Assembly: GCA_029564935.1 (NCBI GenBank)
Contig: JAKQPD010000318.1
Location: 1 to 64,000 of the forward strand
Source of the DNA: Bacteroidota bacterium
Lineage (GTDB): Bacteria > Bacteroidota > Bacteroidia > Bacteroidales > VadinHA17
Reading direction: 5' to 3'
DNA: 64,000 nt
Positions 1 to 8,320 of the stretch are shown piece by piece. The notes under the pieces were generated by a model, which ran no database searches, had not been told where the DNA came from, and worked only from the letters and a program-made list of their open reading frames with translations. A program made the position numbers and the translations under genes. Position 1 is the first letter of the stretch, and each line of letters opens with the position of its first letter.

Positions 1-89
1 GAACGCTTAAGATTAAGGGTTGCCGCAACATCATCCTGTGTCCGGCCCTTTCTTTTTCTTAAAAATTTTATGTTGGACGTGAAATACAT
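1..89 (-). CDS. XRE-family regulator, probably LexA-like, 5' end only
   Basis: The minus strand opens with ATG at 89 and reads 29 complete codons off the window edge. The peptide starts MYFTSNIKFLRKRKGRTQDD and continues VAATLNLKR, which is the first helix and turn of an XRE/Cro-type DNA-binding domain. In Bacteroidota, short regulators of this kind, often with a C-terminal S24 (LexA/UmuD-like) peptidase, sit beside DinB-DnaE bypass polymerase genes; that C-terminal part is outside the window, so the LexA-like role is inference. It is divergent from the IVP gene and dinB. Two GATTA-N5-TAATC palindromes lie just upstream of its start codon, where an autoregulatory operator would be expected. 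Confidence 0.72.
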   Translation of the reverse strand, partial: MYFTSNIKFLRKRKGRTQDDVAATLNLKR

Positions 90-98
90 ATAAAAAAA

Positions 99-140
99 TT
101 GATTATATTGTAATCATAATATTGATTAATTTCTAATCAA
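99..140. promoter_or_regulatory. Two tandem GATTA-N5-TAATC palindromes
   Basis: Site 1 has arms at 101-105 and 111-115, and site 2 at 124-128 and 134-138. Both have the form GATTA-N5-TAATC and are 23 bp apart, about two helical turns. Site 2 extends to TTGATTA-N5-TAATCAA. They lie between the divergent XRE gene (start at 89) and the IVP/dinB side, so they are candidate operators for the XRE protein. That binding is inference. Confidence 0.5.
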
Positions 141-185
141 ATGTAAAATATGTTTTTGACATAAACAAATTATTGTAAGAAAAAA

Positions 186-220
186 GTTTGGAGTTTGGAG
201 TTTGGAGTACTTAGAGTTTG
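186..220. repeat. Left GTTTGGA tandem array, inverted repeat of the right array
   Basis: GTTTGGA is repeated with a 7-bp period and ends at GTAC (207-210). Bases 192-210 (agtttggagtttggagtac) are the exact reverse complement of 602-620. Together the two arrays form 19-bp inverted repeats around the four-helix-bundle gene. Confidence 0.85.
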
Positions 221-241
221 GGCATTAAAACTTATATATAT

Positions 242-601
242 ATGGAAAACAGGGAATTTGGCAAAAAGCTTGAGCAAAGAACAAGAGCTTTTGCAATAAG
301 GATTATCAGATTATCTGCACTTTTACCGAATAGTGTTGAAGGTAAGATAATAAGAAACCAGATGACCAAGGCTGGAACCAGTATTGGTGCAAATTACCGC
401 GAAGCAGCAAGAGCAAGAAGCAGAGCGGATTTTAAGAACAAAATCAAAATCTGTGAAAGCGAATCAAATGAAATATGTTACTGGCTTGAAATTGTCAAAG
501 AATTGGAATGGGCAGATCCAAAAAAAGTAGAGGCAGAACTCATCGAATCAAATGAGTTGTTAGCAATTTTTACTTCGATAGGTAAAAACTTAAAACTCTA
601 A
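242..601 (+). CDS. Four helix bundle protein (23S rRNA IVP / S23 family)
   Basis: This 119-residue protein belongs to the four-helix-bundle family first found as the open reading frame in 23S rRNA intervening sequences. Family features visible are FAIRIIRLSALLP, the GTSIGANYREAARARSRADF signature near residues 50-70, and KICESESNEICYWLEIV before the last helix. ATG at 242 is preferred over the upstream TTG at 218, because MENREFGKKL is a typical family start and the first eight codons would otherwise be encoded by the repeat edge. The stop codon directly touches the right inverted repeat. The biochemical role is unknown; relatives include the Avd accessory protein of diversity-generating retroelements, but no reverse transcriptase is present here. 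The placement between a regulator and dinB suggests insertion of a small repeat-bounded element. Confidence 0.85.
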   Translation: MENREFGKKLEQRTRAFAIRIIRLSALLPNSVEGKIIRNQMTKAGTSIGANYREAARARSRADFKNKIKICESESNEICYWLEIVKELEWADPKKVEAELIESNELLAIFTSIGKNLKL

Positions 602-659
602 GTACTCCAAACTCCAAACTTTAAACTCCAAACTCCAAACTCCAAACTCCAAACTTTAA
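602..659. repeat. Right ACTCCAA tandem array, inverted repeat of the left array
   Basis: The stretch is made of ACTCCAA units with a 7-bp period, the reverse complement of the left array, and begins GTAC at 602. It fills the whole gap between the IVP stop codon and the dinB start at 663, so any promoter or ribosome site for dinB must lie in or before it. Confidence 0.85.
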
Positions 660-662
660 AAA

Positions 663-1934
663 ATGTTTTTCACCGGCAACACCGACCGCTCCATCCTCCA
701 TCTCGACCTCGACACTTTTTTTGTATCAGTGGAAAGGCTGAGGAACAGCAGGCTTATAGGCAAGCCTGTCATAATCGGAGGTCTGTCGGACCGGAGTGTG
801 GTATCGAGCTGCAGCTATGAAGCCAGAAAATTCGGGGTAAGTTCCGCCATGCCTGTCAGAATGGCCAGAATAATGTGTCCCGATGCAATAATAATCCGCG
901 GCGATATGGAGGCATACAGTAATTATTCAAACATGGTTACTGACATAATTGCTGAAAAATCACCACTTTATGAAAAGTCATCTATTGACGAACATTATGT
1001 TGACATAACAGGAATGGACCGGTTTTACGGGTGTTATAAATGGTCGCATGAATTGCGGCAGAATATAATAAAAGAGACCGGATTGCCTATCTCGATAGGG
1101 CTTTCAATAAACAAGACAGTTTCAAAGATCGCAACCGGCGAAGCAAAACCGAACGGAGAGATAGAAGTTGGTAAAGAGAAGGTCCTCCCCTTCCTCGATC
1201 CTCTTTCGATAGTCAAGATACCAATGATCGGACAGAAAACCTATCATGTACTGCGTTCGATGGGCATTTCAACCATTTATACCCTCAGGAACATTCCGGC
1301 AGAAATGCTCGAAAAGCTGATGGGCAAAAACGGCATTGAAGTATGGAAAAGGGCCAATGGAATAGATTCAACTCCGGTGATCAGCTATTCAGAGCAGAAA
1401 TCGATAGGCACCGAACATACATTTGAGAAAGATACTACCGATGTGGCCAGGCTGAACCAGATACTTGTAAGTATGGTCGAAAAAATTGCTTATGATCTCA
1501 GGAAACAGGAAAAGCTTGCTTCATGTGTAACAGTAAAAATAAGGTATTCCAATTTCGACACACATACTCTTCAGAAACGGATACCATATACCTCCTTCGA
1601 TCATGTTATCACTGATATCGCAAAAGAACTGTTTGCGAAGCTTTACCAGAGGAGAATGCTTATAAGGCTGATTGGCGTCAGACTAAGTCACCTGGTCAGA
1701 GGTGTCCAGCAACTCGATATGTTTGACGATACCCCGGAAAAAGTAAGCCTTTATATGGCTATGGACAGGATCAGAAGACGCTTTGGTAAGGATGCCGTGA
1801 GAAGAGCCGCCGGTGTTATGACCAGCAGCGAAAGAGAAGAAAAGGAGATCAAACGGCTCGAATATGCCGCAAATGAACAGAAGATGATGGAAGAACGACT
1901 GAGAGGATATATGATGTATGGATTCGGACACTGA
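663..1934 (+). CDS. dinB: Y-family DNA polymerase IV
   Basis: A translesion DNA polymerase of 423 residues. The Y-family catalytic acids are present: D15 in HLDLDTFFVSVERL, and D109-E110 in the motif SSIDEHYVD. This separates it from ImuB, which has lost these residues in actinobacterial and proteobacterial mutasomes. The fingers/palm come first, then the thumb with a helix-hairpin-helix (IPMIGQKTYHVLRSMGI), then the little finger domain. QQLDMF near residue 350 fits the beta-clamp binding consensus. It is followed 19 bp later by a dnaE2-like gene, and a divergent XRE regulator lies upstream, which suggests a damage-inducible bypass cassette. The ATG at 663 starts immediately after the ACTCCAA repeat. 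Confidence 0.95.
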   Translation: MFFTGNTDRSILHLDLDTFFVSVERLRNSRLIGKPVIIGGLSDRSVVSSCSYEARKFGVSSAMPVRMARIMCPDAIIIRGDMEAYSNYSNMVTDIIAEKSPLYEKSSIDEHYVDITGMDRFYGCYKWSHELRQNIIKETGLPISIGLSINKTVSKIATGEAKPNGEIEVGKEKVLPFLDPLSIVKIPMIGQKTYHVLRSMGISTIYTLRNIPAEMLEKLMGKNGIEVWKRANGIDSTPVISYSEQKSIGTEHTFEKDTTDVARLNQILVSMVEKIAYDLRKQEKLASCVTVKIRYSNFDTHTLQKRIPYTSFDHVITDIAKELFAKLYQRRMLIRLIGVRLSHLVRGVQQLDMFDDTPEKVSLYMAMDRIRRRFGKDAVRRAAGVMTSSEREEKEIKRLEYAANEQKMMEERLRGYMMYGFGH

Positions 1935-1954
1935 GCCGCTGAGCCATTGAGCCA
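1931..1954 (+). repeat. Three 8-bp CTGAGCC-type tandem repeats joining dinB and dnaE
   Basis: The units are ctgagccg, ctgagcca and ttgagcca. The first supplies the dinB stop TGA (1932-1934), and the last runs into the dnaE ATG (1954). The spacer between the two polymerase genes is therefore nothing but repeat. Confidence 0.75.
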
Positions 1955-4887
1955 TGTACTTAAACTGCCACTCATACTACAGCCTTCGCTACGGAACAAT
2001 GTCCGTGGAACAGCTTGTAAAAAAAGCTGAAGAGACCGGCATTGACTCAATGGTACTTACCGACATTAATAATTCGACAGCAGTTCCTGAGTTTGCAGGA
2101 GAATGTAAAAAAACCAGCGTCAGACCTGTCGCCGGCATAGAATTCAGAAAGGATAATGAGCTGTTATACATAGGAATAGCCCGTAATAACAAAGGATTAC
2201 AGGAACTGAACGAATTCCTTTCAAAACATAATTTTGAGAAGACTCCCCTCCCATTTCCCGCACCGGATTTTTCAGAAGCATATATAATTTATTCCAGGAC
2301 AAAACTTCCCGGCAGAATAATGTATGACAATGAATATGCCGGGGTAAGAATAAACGAAGTAAACAGATTACTGAGACTCACCCCGGGAGAACTCAGCCGA
2401 ATGGTCATCATGCAGCCCGTCACCTTCAATGATCAGACTGATATCTTTATACATAAGAGCCTCAGGGCTGTCGACAACAATATTCTGCTCAGTCATCTCA
2501 AACCATCACAGTGTGCCGGCGAAGATGAGTTCTTCCATTCTCCGCAAACGGTCCGTGATACCTTCGGAAGCTATCCAGGCATAATAAATAATACGGTAAG
2601 GTTGATCGAAGACTGCAGTTTATCATTCGATTTCGATAATCATAAGAATAAAAAGATATTCTCCGCAAGCCGGTACGACGACAAACTTCTTCTCGAAAAG
2701 CTTGCATGGGATGGAATGATATACAGGTATGGTAAAAATAACAATGAAGCAAAAAAAAGAATCAGACATGAACTTGAGATAATCGACAAGCTTGGTTTCT
2801 CTGCATATTTCCTGATAACCTGGGATATAATCAGATACTCAATGGCCCGTGGCTTTTACCATGTCGGACGTGGAAGCGGAGCAAACTCCATAGTTGCTTA
2901 TTGCCTGAAAATCACTAATGTTGACCCAATTGATCTAAACCTTTACTTCGAGCGCTTTATCAACCCGAAACGAAGCAGTCCCCCCGATTTTGACATAGAT
3001 TATTCATGGAAAGAAAGAGACGAAGTCATCGACTATATATTCAAAAGGTACGGGTATAATCATACTGCCCTTCTTGGAACAATAAGCACCTTCCGGGGAA
3101 AATCAATAGTCCGGGAGCTTGGAAAAGTTCACGGATTACCAAAGGAAGAGATCGATGCAATAATCGATAATCCTTCATCTGACACAAACCGTAATGAAAT
3201 AACCGACATTATCTTTTCCACCGGCCACAGGATCGCCGATTTCCCAAATATGCGGAGCATTCATGCCGGCGGAATTCTCATTTCCGAGGAACCGGTTTCG
3301 TGTTATACTGCCCTGGACATGCCGCCAAAAGGCTTTCCCACCACCCAGTGGGATATGTATACAGCTGAGGAAATCGGTTATGAGAAGCTCGACATACTAA
3401 GCCAGAGAGGTATCGGACATATCCGTGAAAGCGCTGAGATAATACTCCGGAACCAGTCCATCGATGTTGACGTGCATGCAATCCAGAAATTCAAGAAAGA
3501 TCCGAAAATTAAGGAATACCTCAGGAGCGGAGAAACAAAAGGGTGTTTCTATGTTGAAAGTCCGTCGATGCGCGGACTTCTCCAGAAACTGAAGTGCGAT
3601 GATTATACTACCCTTGTGGCTGCCAGTTCAATTATCCGCCCCGGCGTGGCACGGTCGGGAATGATGAGGGAGTATATTTTCAGATTCCATAATCCTGATA
3701 AATTCAAATACTTACATCCGGTAATGAAAGAACAGCTTGAGGAGACTTTCGGGGTCATGGTCTACCAGGAAGATGTCCTTAAAGTGTGCCATCATTTCGC
3801 CGGACTCGACCTTGCCGATGCCGACACCCTTCGCAGGGCAATGAGTGGAAAATACCGGTCGAAAAAGGAAATGCAGCGTATCGTTGACAAATTCTTTTCC
3901 AACTGCCGCGAAAAAGGTTACAGTGATGATCTGACAAAAGAAGTGTGGAGACAGATCGAATCGTTTGCAGGTTATTCATTTTCAAAAGCCCATTCGGCAT
4001 CCTATGCTGTGGAAAGCTTTCAGAGCCTCTACCTGAAAGCCCATTTCCCCCTTGAATTCATGGTGGCTGTAATTAATAATTTCGGGGGATTCTACAGGAC
4101 CTGGGTCTATGTTCATGAAGCAAAACGCTATGGTGCCACAATACAGCTGCCATGCGTGAACAGAAGCACTTATAAGACAACTATTTATGGTTCTGATATT
4201 TATATTGGGTTCATACATATTGCCGGTATTGAAGAGAGAATTGCCAGGTCAATCGATGAGATCCGGCAGGCCGATGGCGATTTCACTGATCTCAGCGATT
4301 TCGTGTCAAGAGTCAATCCCGGACTTGAGCAGATAATCCTGCTTATAAGGGCCGGAGCACTACGGTTCACAGGAAAGAAAAAAGCAGTACTGCTGTGGGA
4401 AGCCCATATGATGATAAACAAAAGCAAACCTGACCTGATCAGGCCTCTCTTTGCCCCACCCGTTAAAAACTTCACCCTCCCCGACCTTGAACAGGATAAG
4501 CTTGACGATGCCTATGACGAAATTGAACTTCTCAGCTTCCCTGTTTCAATGACCTGGTTTGATATGCTTGAAACATCATTCCGGGGTGAGATAAGGGCTC
4601 GTGACATGATAAAGCATATAGGACAGAAAGTGAGGATGGTAGGTCATCTTGTTACAATCAAATACATTAAAACAATTAAGAAAGATTGGATGAATTTCGG
4701 ATGTTTCATTGATAGTGAAGGAGATTTCTTCGACACAACCCATTTCCCCCAGTCCCTGAAATACTACCAGTTCAAAGGTGCAGGTACCTACCTTGTGCTG
4801 GGAAAAGTTGTTGAAGAATTCGGGTACGCTTCCCTTGAAGTTGAAAAAATGGCTAAGCTTCCGGTTAAACCTGATAAAAGATACTGA
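1954..4887 (+). CDS. Short DnaE-type DNA polymerase III alpha (error-prone DnaE2-like)
   Basis: This C-family polymerase has 977 residues, shorter than replicative DnaE (about 1150-1200), and fits the DnaE2/DnaE3 group paired with Y-family polymerases. Order: N-terminal PHP domain, then palm with GRGSGANS and the catalytic PDFDIDY motif at about residues 343-349, fingers, helix-hairpin-helix region (SFSKAHSASYAVESFQS), and a C-terminal OB-like part. PHP metal ligands look lost: the usual HxHS reads NCHS, and TDH reads TDI. The PHP domain is therefore probably not a nuclease. The gene is translationally close to dinB, and its stop codon directly abuts the stop of the convergent relA gene. Role inferred: extension past lesions together with DinB. 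Confidence 0.92.
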   Translation: MYLNCHSYYSLRYGTMSVEQLVKKAEETGIDSMVLTDINNSTAVPEFAGECKKTSVRPVAGIEFRKDNELLYIGIARNNKGLQELNEFLSKHNFEKTPLPFPAPDFSEAYIIYSRTKLPGRIMYDNEYAGVRINEVNRLLRLTPGELSRMVIMQPVTFNDQTDIFIHKSLRAVDNNILLSHLKPSQCAGEDEFFHSPQTVRDTFGSYPGIINNTVRLIEDCSLSFDFDNHKNKKIFSASRYDDKLLLEKLAWDGMIYRYGKNNNEAKKRIRHELEIIDKLGFSAYFLITWDIIRYSMARGFYHVGRGSGANSIVAYCLKITNVDPIDLNLYFERFINPKRSSPPDFDIDYSWKERDEVIDYIFKRYGYNHTALLGTISTFRGKSIVRELGKVHGLPKEEIDAIIDNPSSDTNRNEITDIIFSTGHRIADFPNMRSIHAGGILISEEPVSCYTALDMPPKGFPTTQWDMYTAEEIGYEKLDILSQRGIGHIRESAEIILRNQSIDVDVHAIQKFKKDPKIKEYLRSGETKGCFYVESPSMRGLLQKLKCDDYTTLVAASSIIRPGVARSGMMREYIFRFHNPDKFKYLHPVMKEQLEETFGVMVYQEDVLKVCHHFAGLDLADADTLRRAMSGKYRSKKEMQRIVDKFFSNCREKGYSDDLTKEVWRQIESFAGYSFSKAHSASYAVESFQSLYLKAHFPLEFMVAVINNFGGFYRTWVYVHEAKRYGATIQLPCVNRSTYKTTIYGSDIYIGFIHIAGIEERIARSIDEIRQADGDFTDLSDFVSRVNPGLEQIILLIRAGALRFTGKKKAVLLWEAHMMINKSKPDLIRPLFAPPVKNFTLPDLEQDKLDDAYDEIELLSFPVSMTWFDMLETSFRGEIRARDMIKHIGQKVRMVGHLVTIKYIKTIKKDWMNFGCFIDSEGDFFDTTHFPQSLKYYQFKGAGTYLVLGKVVEEFGYASLEVEKMAKLPVKPDKRY

Positions 4888-7059
4888 TCAATCATTTTGT
4901 CTTACTACTTTTAATATTCCTTTTACAGCCTGGATCTTTTTCATGATACTATACAGGACATCATTGTTCGGGACAAGAATTTTAAGTGTACCCTCAAACA
5001 TTCCGTATTCAGTATTATAGTTGAAACTTCTGATTGCAACGCTGTATTTTGATATAATATCAGAGATCTGATTGACAATACCTGTATTTTCCACCCCAGT
5101 GATCTTGATTGAAGTGATGAAAGAAGTAATACTTTTTGTTTTTGTCCATCTTGCGGCCACCACTCTGTAAGGATATCTTGTCATCATATTATTTGCATTG
5201 GGGCAACCTTTCCTGTGGATCTTTATTCCTTCGGAAATTGTCACAAATCCAAATACGGCATCACCGAATACCGGATTACAGCATTTTGCCAGCTTATAAT
5301 CGAGCCCTTCAATCTTATCTTCAATAATCAGATAATCAGAATACTGGATATCAATCGCTTCCCTGGTCTCTTTTTCTTGTACAGGACCAGCGCTTATTTC
5401 TGTTTCAGGAGCTTCTTCTTTCTGAAGTATGTCCTTTATCTCCAGAAGTTCAATCTTTCCCTGTTCTATCTGGTAATAAAAATCCTGGGCGGTTCTGAAA
5501 TTATAATGGCTGATCAGTTTCTGAATAACTGTATCATTATAATTTATTTTCCAGTTTTTCATCCGGCGCATAAGGATCTCTTTTCCCTCTGCGGCAGCTC
5601 TGGTTTTCTCGGCATTCAGCGCCAGTCTTATCTTCGACTTAGCCTTGCTTGTGACTACGAACGAGAGCCAGTCCTGCTTGGGCTTCTGGCTTTTTGACCG
5701 GATAATGTCAACATGGTCGCCGTTCTGAAGTACATGTCGTATAGTTACATTTTTGCCGTTGATCTTTCCGCCAACGCACGAGGAGCCTACAGCCGTATGG
5801 ATATCAAATGCGAAGTCGAGCAGTGTGGCACCGGCAGGAAGCTGTCTCAGGTCGCCTTTCGGAGTAAAAACAAACACCTCATCTGTATAGAGACCTGAGC
5901 GGATCTGATCGAAAAATGCCGAATCCTCCTTTTCCGGAGATTCCAGAATCTCACGCATTTTGCTGAGCCAGGTATCAAGCCCTCCCTCTCCTTTTATACC
6001 TTTGTATTTGAAATGTGCTGCAAGTCCTTTTTCTGCTATCTCATCCATCCTTTCAGATCTGATCTGGACCTCGACCCATTTTCCCCTCGGGCCAATAACT
6101 GTGGTATGAAGAGATTCATACCCGTTCGATTTGGGTACCGATATCCAGTCGCGCATCCTGCTCGGATTAGGCTGATAGAGGTCAGTAACCACTGAATAAG
6201 CTCTCCAGCAGTCCGATTTTTCATTCTCAGGATCACTCCGGAGTATCAAACGTACAGCAAAGAGATCATATACCTCATCAAAATCCACCCCCTGCTTTTT
6301 CATTTTCAGCATGATGGAATGTATTGATTTAGTGCGGCTTTTTATTGTAAACCTGAATCCCTGTTTCTCCAGTTTTTCCTGCAGCGGAAGTGAGAATTCC
6401 TTTATTAGTCTGTTACGGGAAGCCGTCGTCTGTTTCAGCCTGCCGGCTACATAATCATATTGTTCCGGCTCAAGTATTTTAACAGCCAGGTCCTCAAGCT
6501 CTGACTTGATATTATAAAATCCGAGCCTGTGAGCAAGCGGTGCATACAGGAAGTAAGTTTCCGAAGCCAGAGGCATTCTTTCCTTAACCGGAGCCTTATC
6601 GATATTTCTCATATACTCCAGGCGCTCAACAAGCTTTATAAGGATAACCCTGACATCATCCGCAAGGCTTAACAACAACTTGCGGAAGTTTTCAGCCTGA
6701 AAAGATGATTGCATGGATTCCATGCTGCTGACTCTCGAGAAACCTTTCAGTATCTCAATAACCTTCTTTCCAAACTGATTCTCAAGTTCTCTGGAACTGA
6801 GATCCAGCTTGTCGTATGAATCATGAAGAAGCGCAGTTATCACAGAGGTTGGTCCCAGACCCATTTCCACGGCAACTATCCTTGCAACAGACAGTGCGTG
6901 AAGTACCTGTGATTCACCCGTGAAAATTTCATTTCCTTCGCATGTCTTTATAGCAAGGTCAAGCGCTGCCCTGATCCTGGAAATATCTTCCTGACCAATA
7001 TTATTTCCGGCTGCTTTAAGAAGCGCCCTGTAACCCGATCGTATAACCTTAGAATCCAA
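4888..7059 (-). CDS. relA: RelA/SpoT-family (p)ppGpp synthetase, hydrolase site degraded
   Basis: A long RSH protein of 723 residues: HD domain (about 30-190), synthetase (about 230-350, with YDLFAVRLI, VPKSNGYESLHTTVIGP and VEVQIRSERMDEIAEKGLAAH), TGS (about 385-445) and C-terminal ACT domain. H54 and H79-D80 remain, but the HDxxED motif reads HDSYDK and the ADRLHNMRT motif reads VERLEYMRN (E145, Y149), so hydrolysis is probably lost. The synthetase specificity loop is RMRD, close to the RxKD form of bifunctional enzymes rather than the ExDD of RelA. By inference it makes the alarmone while another protein degrades it. Its stop codon abuts the dnaE stop with no gap. Confidence 0.93.
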   Translation of the reverse strand: MDSKVIRSGYRALLKAAGNNIGQEDISRIRAALDLAIKTCEGNEIFTGESQVLHALSVARIVAVEMGLGPTSVITALLHDSYDKLDLSSRELENQFGKKVIEILKGFSRVSSMESMQSSFQAENFRKLLLSLADDVRVILIKLVERLEYMRNIDKAPVKERMPLASETYFLYAPLAHRLGFYNIKSELEDLAVKILEPEQYDYVAGRLKQTTASRNRLIKEFSLPLQEKLEKQGFRFTIKSRTKSIHSIMLKMKKQGVDFDEVYDLFAVRLILRSDPENEKSDCWRAYSVVTDLYQPNPSRMRDWISVPKSNGYESLHTTVIGPRGKWVEVQIRSERMDEIAEKGLAAHFKYKGIKGEGGLDTWLSKMREILESPEKEDSAFFDQIRSGLYTDEVFVFTPKGDLRQLPAGATLLDFAFDIHTAVGSSCVGGKINGKNVTIRHVLQNGDHVDIIRSKSQKPKQDWLSFVVTSKAKSKIRLALNAEKTRAAAEGKEILMRRMKNWKINYNDTVIQKLISHYNFRTAQDFYYQIEQGKIELLEIKDILQKEEAPETEISAGPVQEKETREAIDIQYSDYLIIEDKIEGLDYKLAKCCNPVFGDAVFGFVTISEGIKIHRKGCPNANNMMTRYPYRVVAARWTKTKSITSFITSIKITGVENTGIVNQISDIISKYSVAIRSFNYNTEYGMFEGTLKILVPNNDVLYSIMKKIQAVKGILKVVRQND

Positions 7060-7167
7060 CCCACTTATTGGTTAATCCAGATGCAAGTAAGCAAATAATA
7101 AACAAAAAAAGAATCCCCGGATGATATTACTTTCATTCCGGGGATCACAGTTCATTAAACCTGACTT

Positions 7168-8253
7168 TTATCTGAATGAGATACCCACTCCTGCGGATAC
7201 AACATTGTAAAGCGCTCTTGTATAATCGGCATGAATAGTCAGAACTGAAAGTTTTATCCTGAAACCTGCATTTGCTCTTAATCCTGAGAAATTTTCAATA
7301 TCTATCTTCTCAAAATCCTCACCCTGTTTTATCCCGCTGTCATTATATTCGGCATATGGTGCACCGGGACCTGTCGTAACGGCAACAGGTGTCGGATAAT
7401 GCCCTTCAAGGCCGGCCAGGGTCCTGGTCTTACTATATCCCAGACCTCCATAGAATGTTATTACCGGCAGATTGACGGAAGCAATAATTCCGGCATTCAT
7501 GGCTTCGAATTTTGTGCCCAGCTTCTGGTCATCAAAATAAATTTCAGGGTTGACCTCAGAAGAATAATTGGATGCAATTTCCGGATCAGGTAAAAGGTTG
7601 AAAGGAACATCAATATTTACCCTTGTATAACCTCCGAAGACCGATACATCAACCGGTATAACCTCATTGCCCGGTATGTATTGTATAATGCTGTGCATCA
7701 ATCCTGCCCCCAAAAGCATAATATAGGCTTCCCTGACTGGTATCCTGGGTATGACCCTTAACTTTAACTCTGTTCCGAGGGGAAGTCCTATTCCGACCTG
7801 TGCGGTCGGGACAGGGATGATCTTCCAGTCACTGCCCGGAGGAAGGTGCCATGATGCAAGAGTTACACCGCCAGCAGAATAGGTCATCAGAGGACCTTCG
7901 GTGTCTGTTCCGGCAATAGTAGGACTGGTTCCGGTGCCGGATAATGATGATGACAGGCCAAGTGATGAGATATCGAATGTCTGTGCGGATTCGGGAACCA
8001 AGCCTGCATTGAATCCTAATGTAAAGTCAAATCCTCCCATCTTATGGGGTTTTGCAGTATTGTACCAGCTGCCGTTCAAGCCCGCACCAATTGCATCTGC
8101 CCAGGGAGCAACGTATGCCTCGAGGATCTTAATACCGTCAGATGGAGCACTCCTGAGGAAATATACTTCTTCGATCTGTGAAAACGTACTCAGCGACAAC
8201 AAAAAGGCCAACGTCATCACAGAAATTACCTTTTTCGATGAATGTGAGCTCAT
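7168..8253 (-). CDS. Exported protein, probable outer-membrane beta-barrel (DUF6588-like)
   Basis: 361 residues with a Sec signal peptide (ISVMTLAFLLSLSTFSQ, cleavage after SQ about residue 26). The mature part alternates glycine/aromatic strands, such as VFGGYTRVNIDVPFNL, FYGGLGYSKTRTL and LRANAGFRIKLSVLTIHADYTRALYNVVSAGVGISFR, ending in an aromatic-rich strand like many outer-membrane barrels. The composition and the middle segment GAGLNGSWYNTAKPHKMGGFDFTLGFNAGLVP resemble what I recall of the Bacteroidota DUF6588 family; that assignment is from memory and unconfirmed. It is the last gene in the minus-strand run from the ECF sigma factor, 67 bp after DUF4252, so it may be under that control. 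Confidence 0.7.
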   Translation of the reverse strand: MSSHSSKKVISVMTLAFLLSLSTFSQIEEVYFLRSAPSDGIKILEAYVAPWADAIGAGLNGSWYNTAKPHKMGGFDFTLGFNAGLVPESAQTFDISSLGLSSSLSGTGTSPTIAGTDTEGPLMTYSAGGVTLASWHLPPGSDWKIIPVPTAQVGIGLPLGTELKLRVIPRIPVREAYIMLLGAGLMHSIIQYIPGNEVIPVDVSVFGGYTRVNIDVPFNLLPDPEIASNYSSEVNPEIYFDDQKLGTKFEAMNAGIIASVNLPVITFYGGLGYSKTRTLAGLEGHYPTPVAVTTGPGAPYAEYNDSGIKQGEDFEKIDIENFSGLRANAGFRIKLSVLTIHADYTRALYNVVSAGVGISFR

Positions 8254-8320
8254 AAATACCTGATTTTTATCAGATATACGAGACTAATGCAGGAAAGGTT
8301 TCTTAAGAGTGAAAAAAAAA

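Noticed and set aside
186..659. Possible CRISPR-like array from the regularly spaced GTTTGGA units
   Set aside because: The units are 7 bp and directly adjacent without spacers, and there are no cas genes.
5215..5697. A 160-codon plus-strand frame inside relA
   Set aside because: It is fully antisense to the TGS/C-terminal region of relA, is rich in Phe, Leu and Tyr, and has no recognisable domain.
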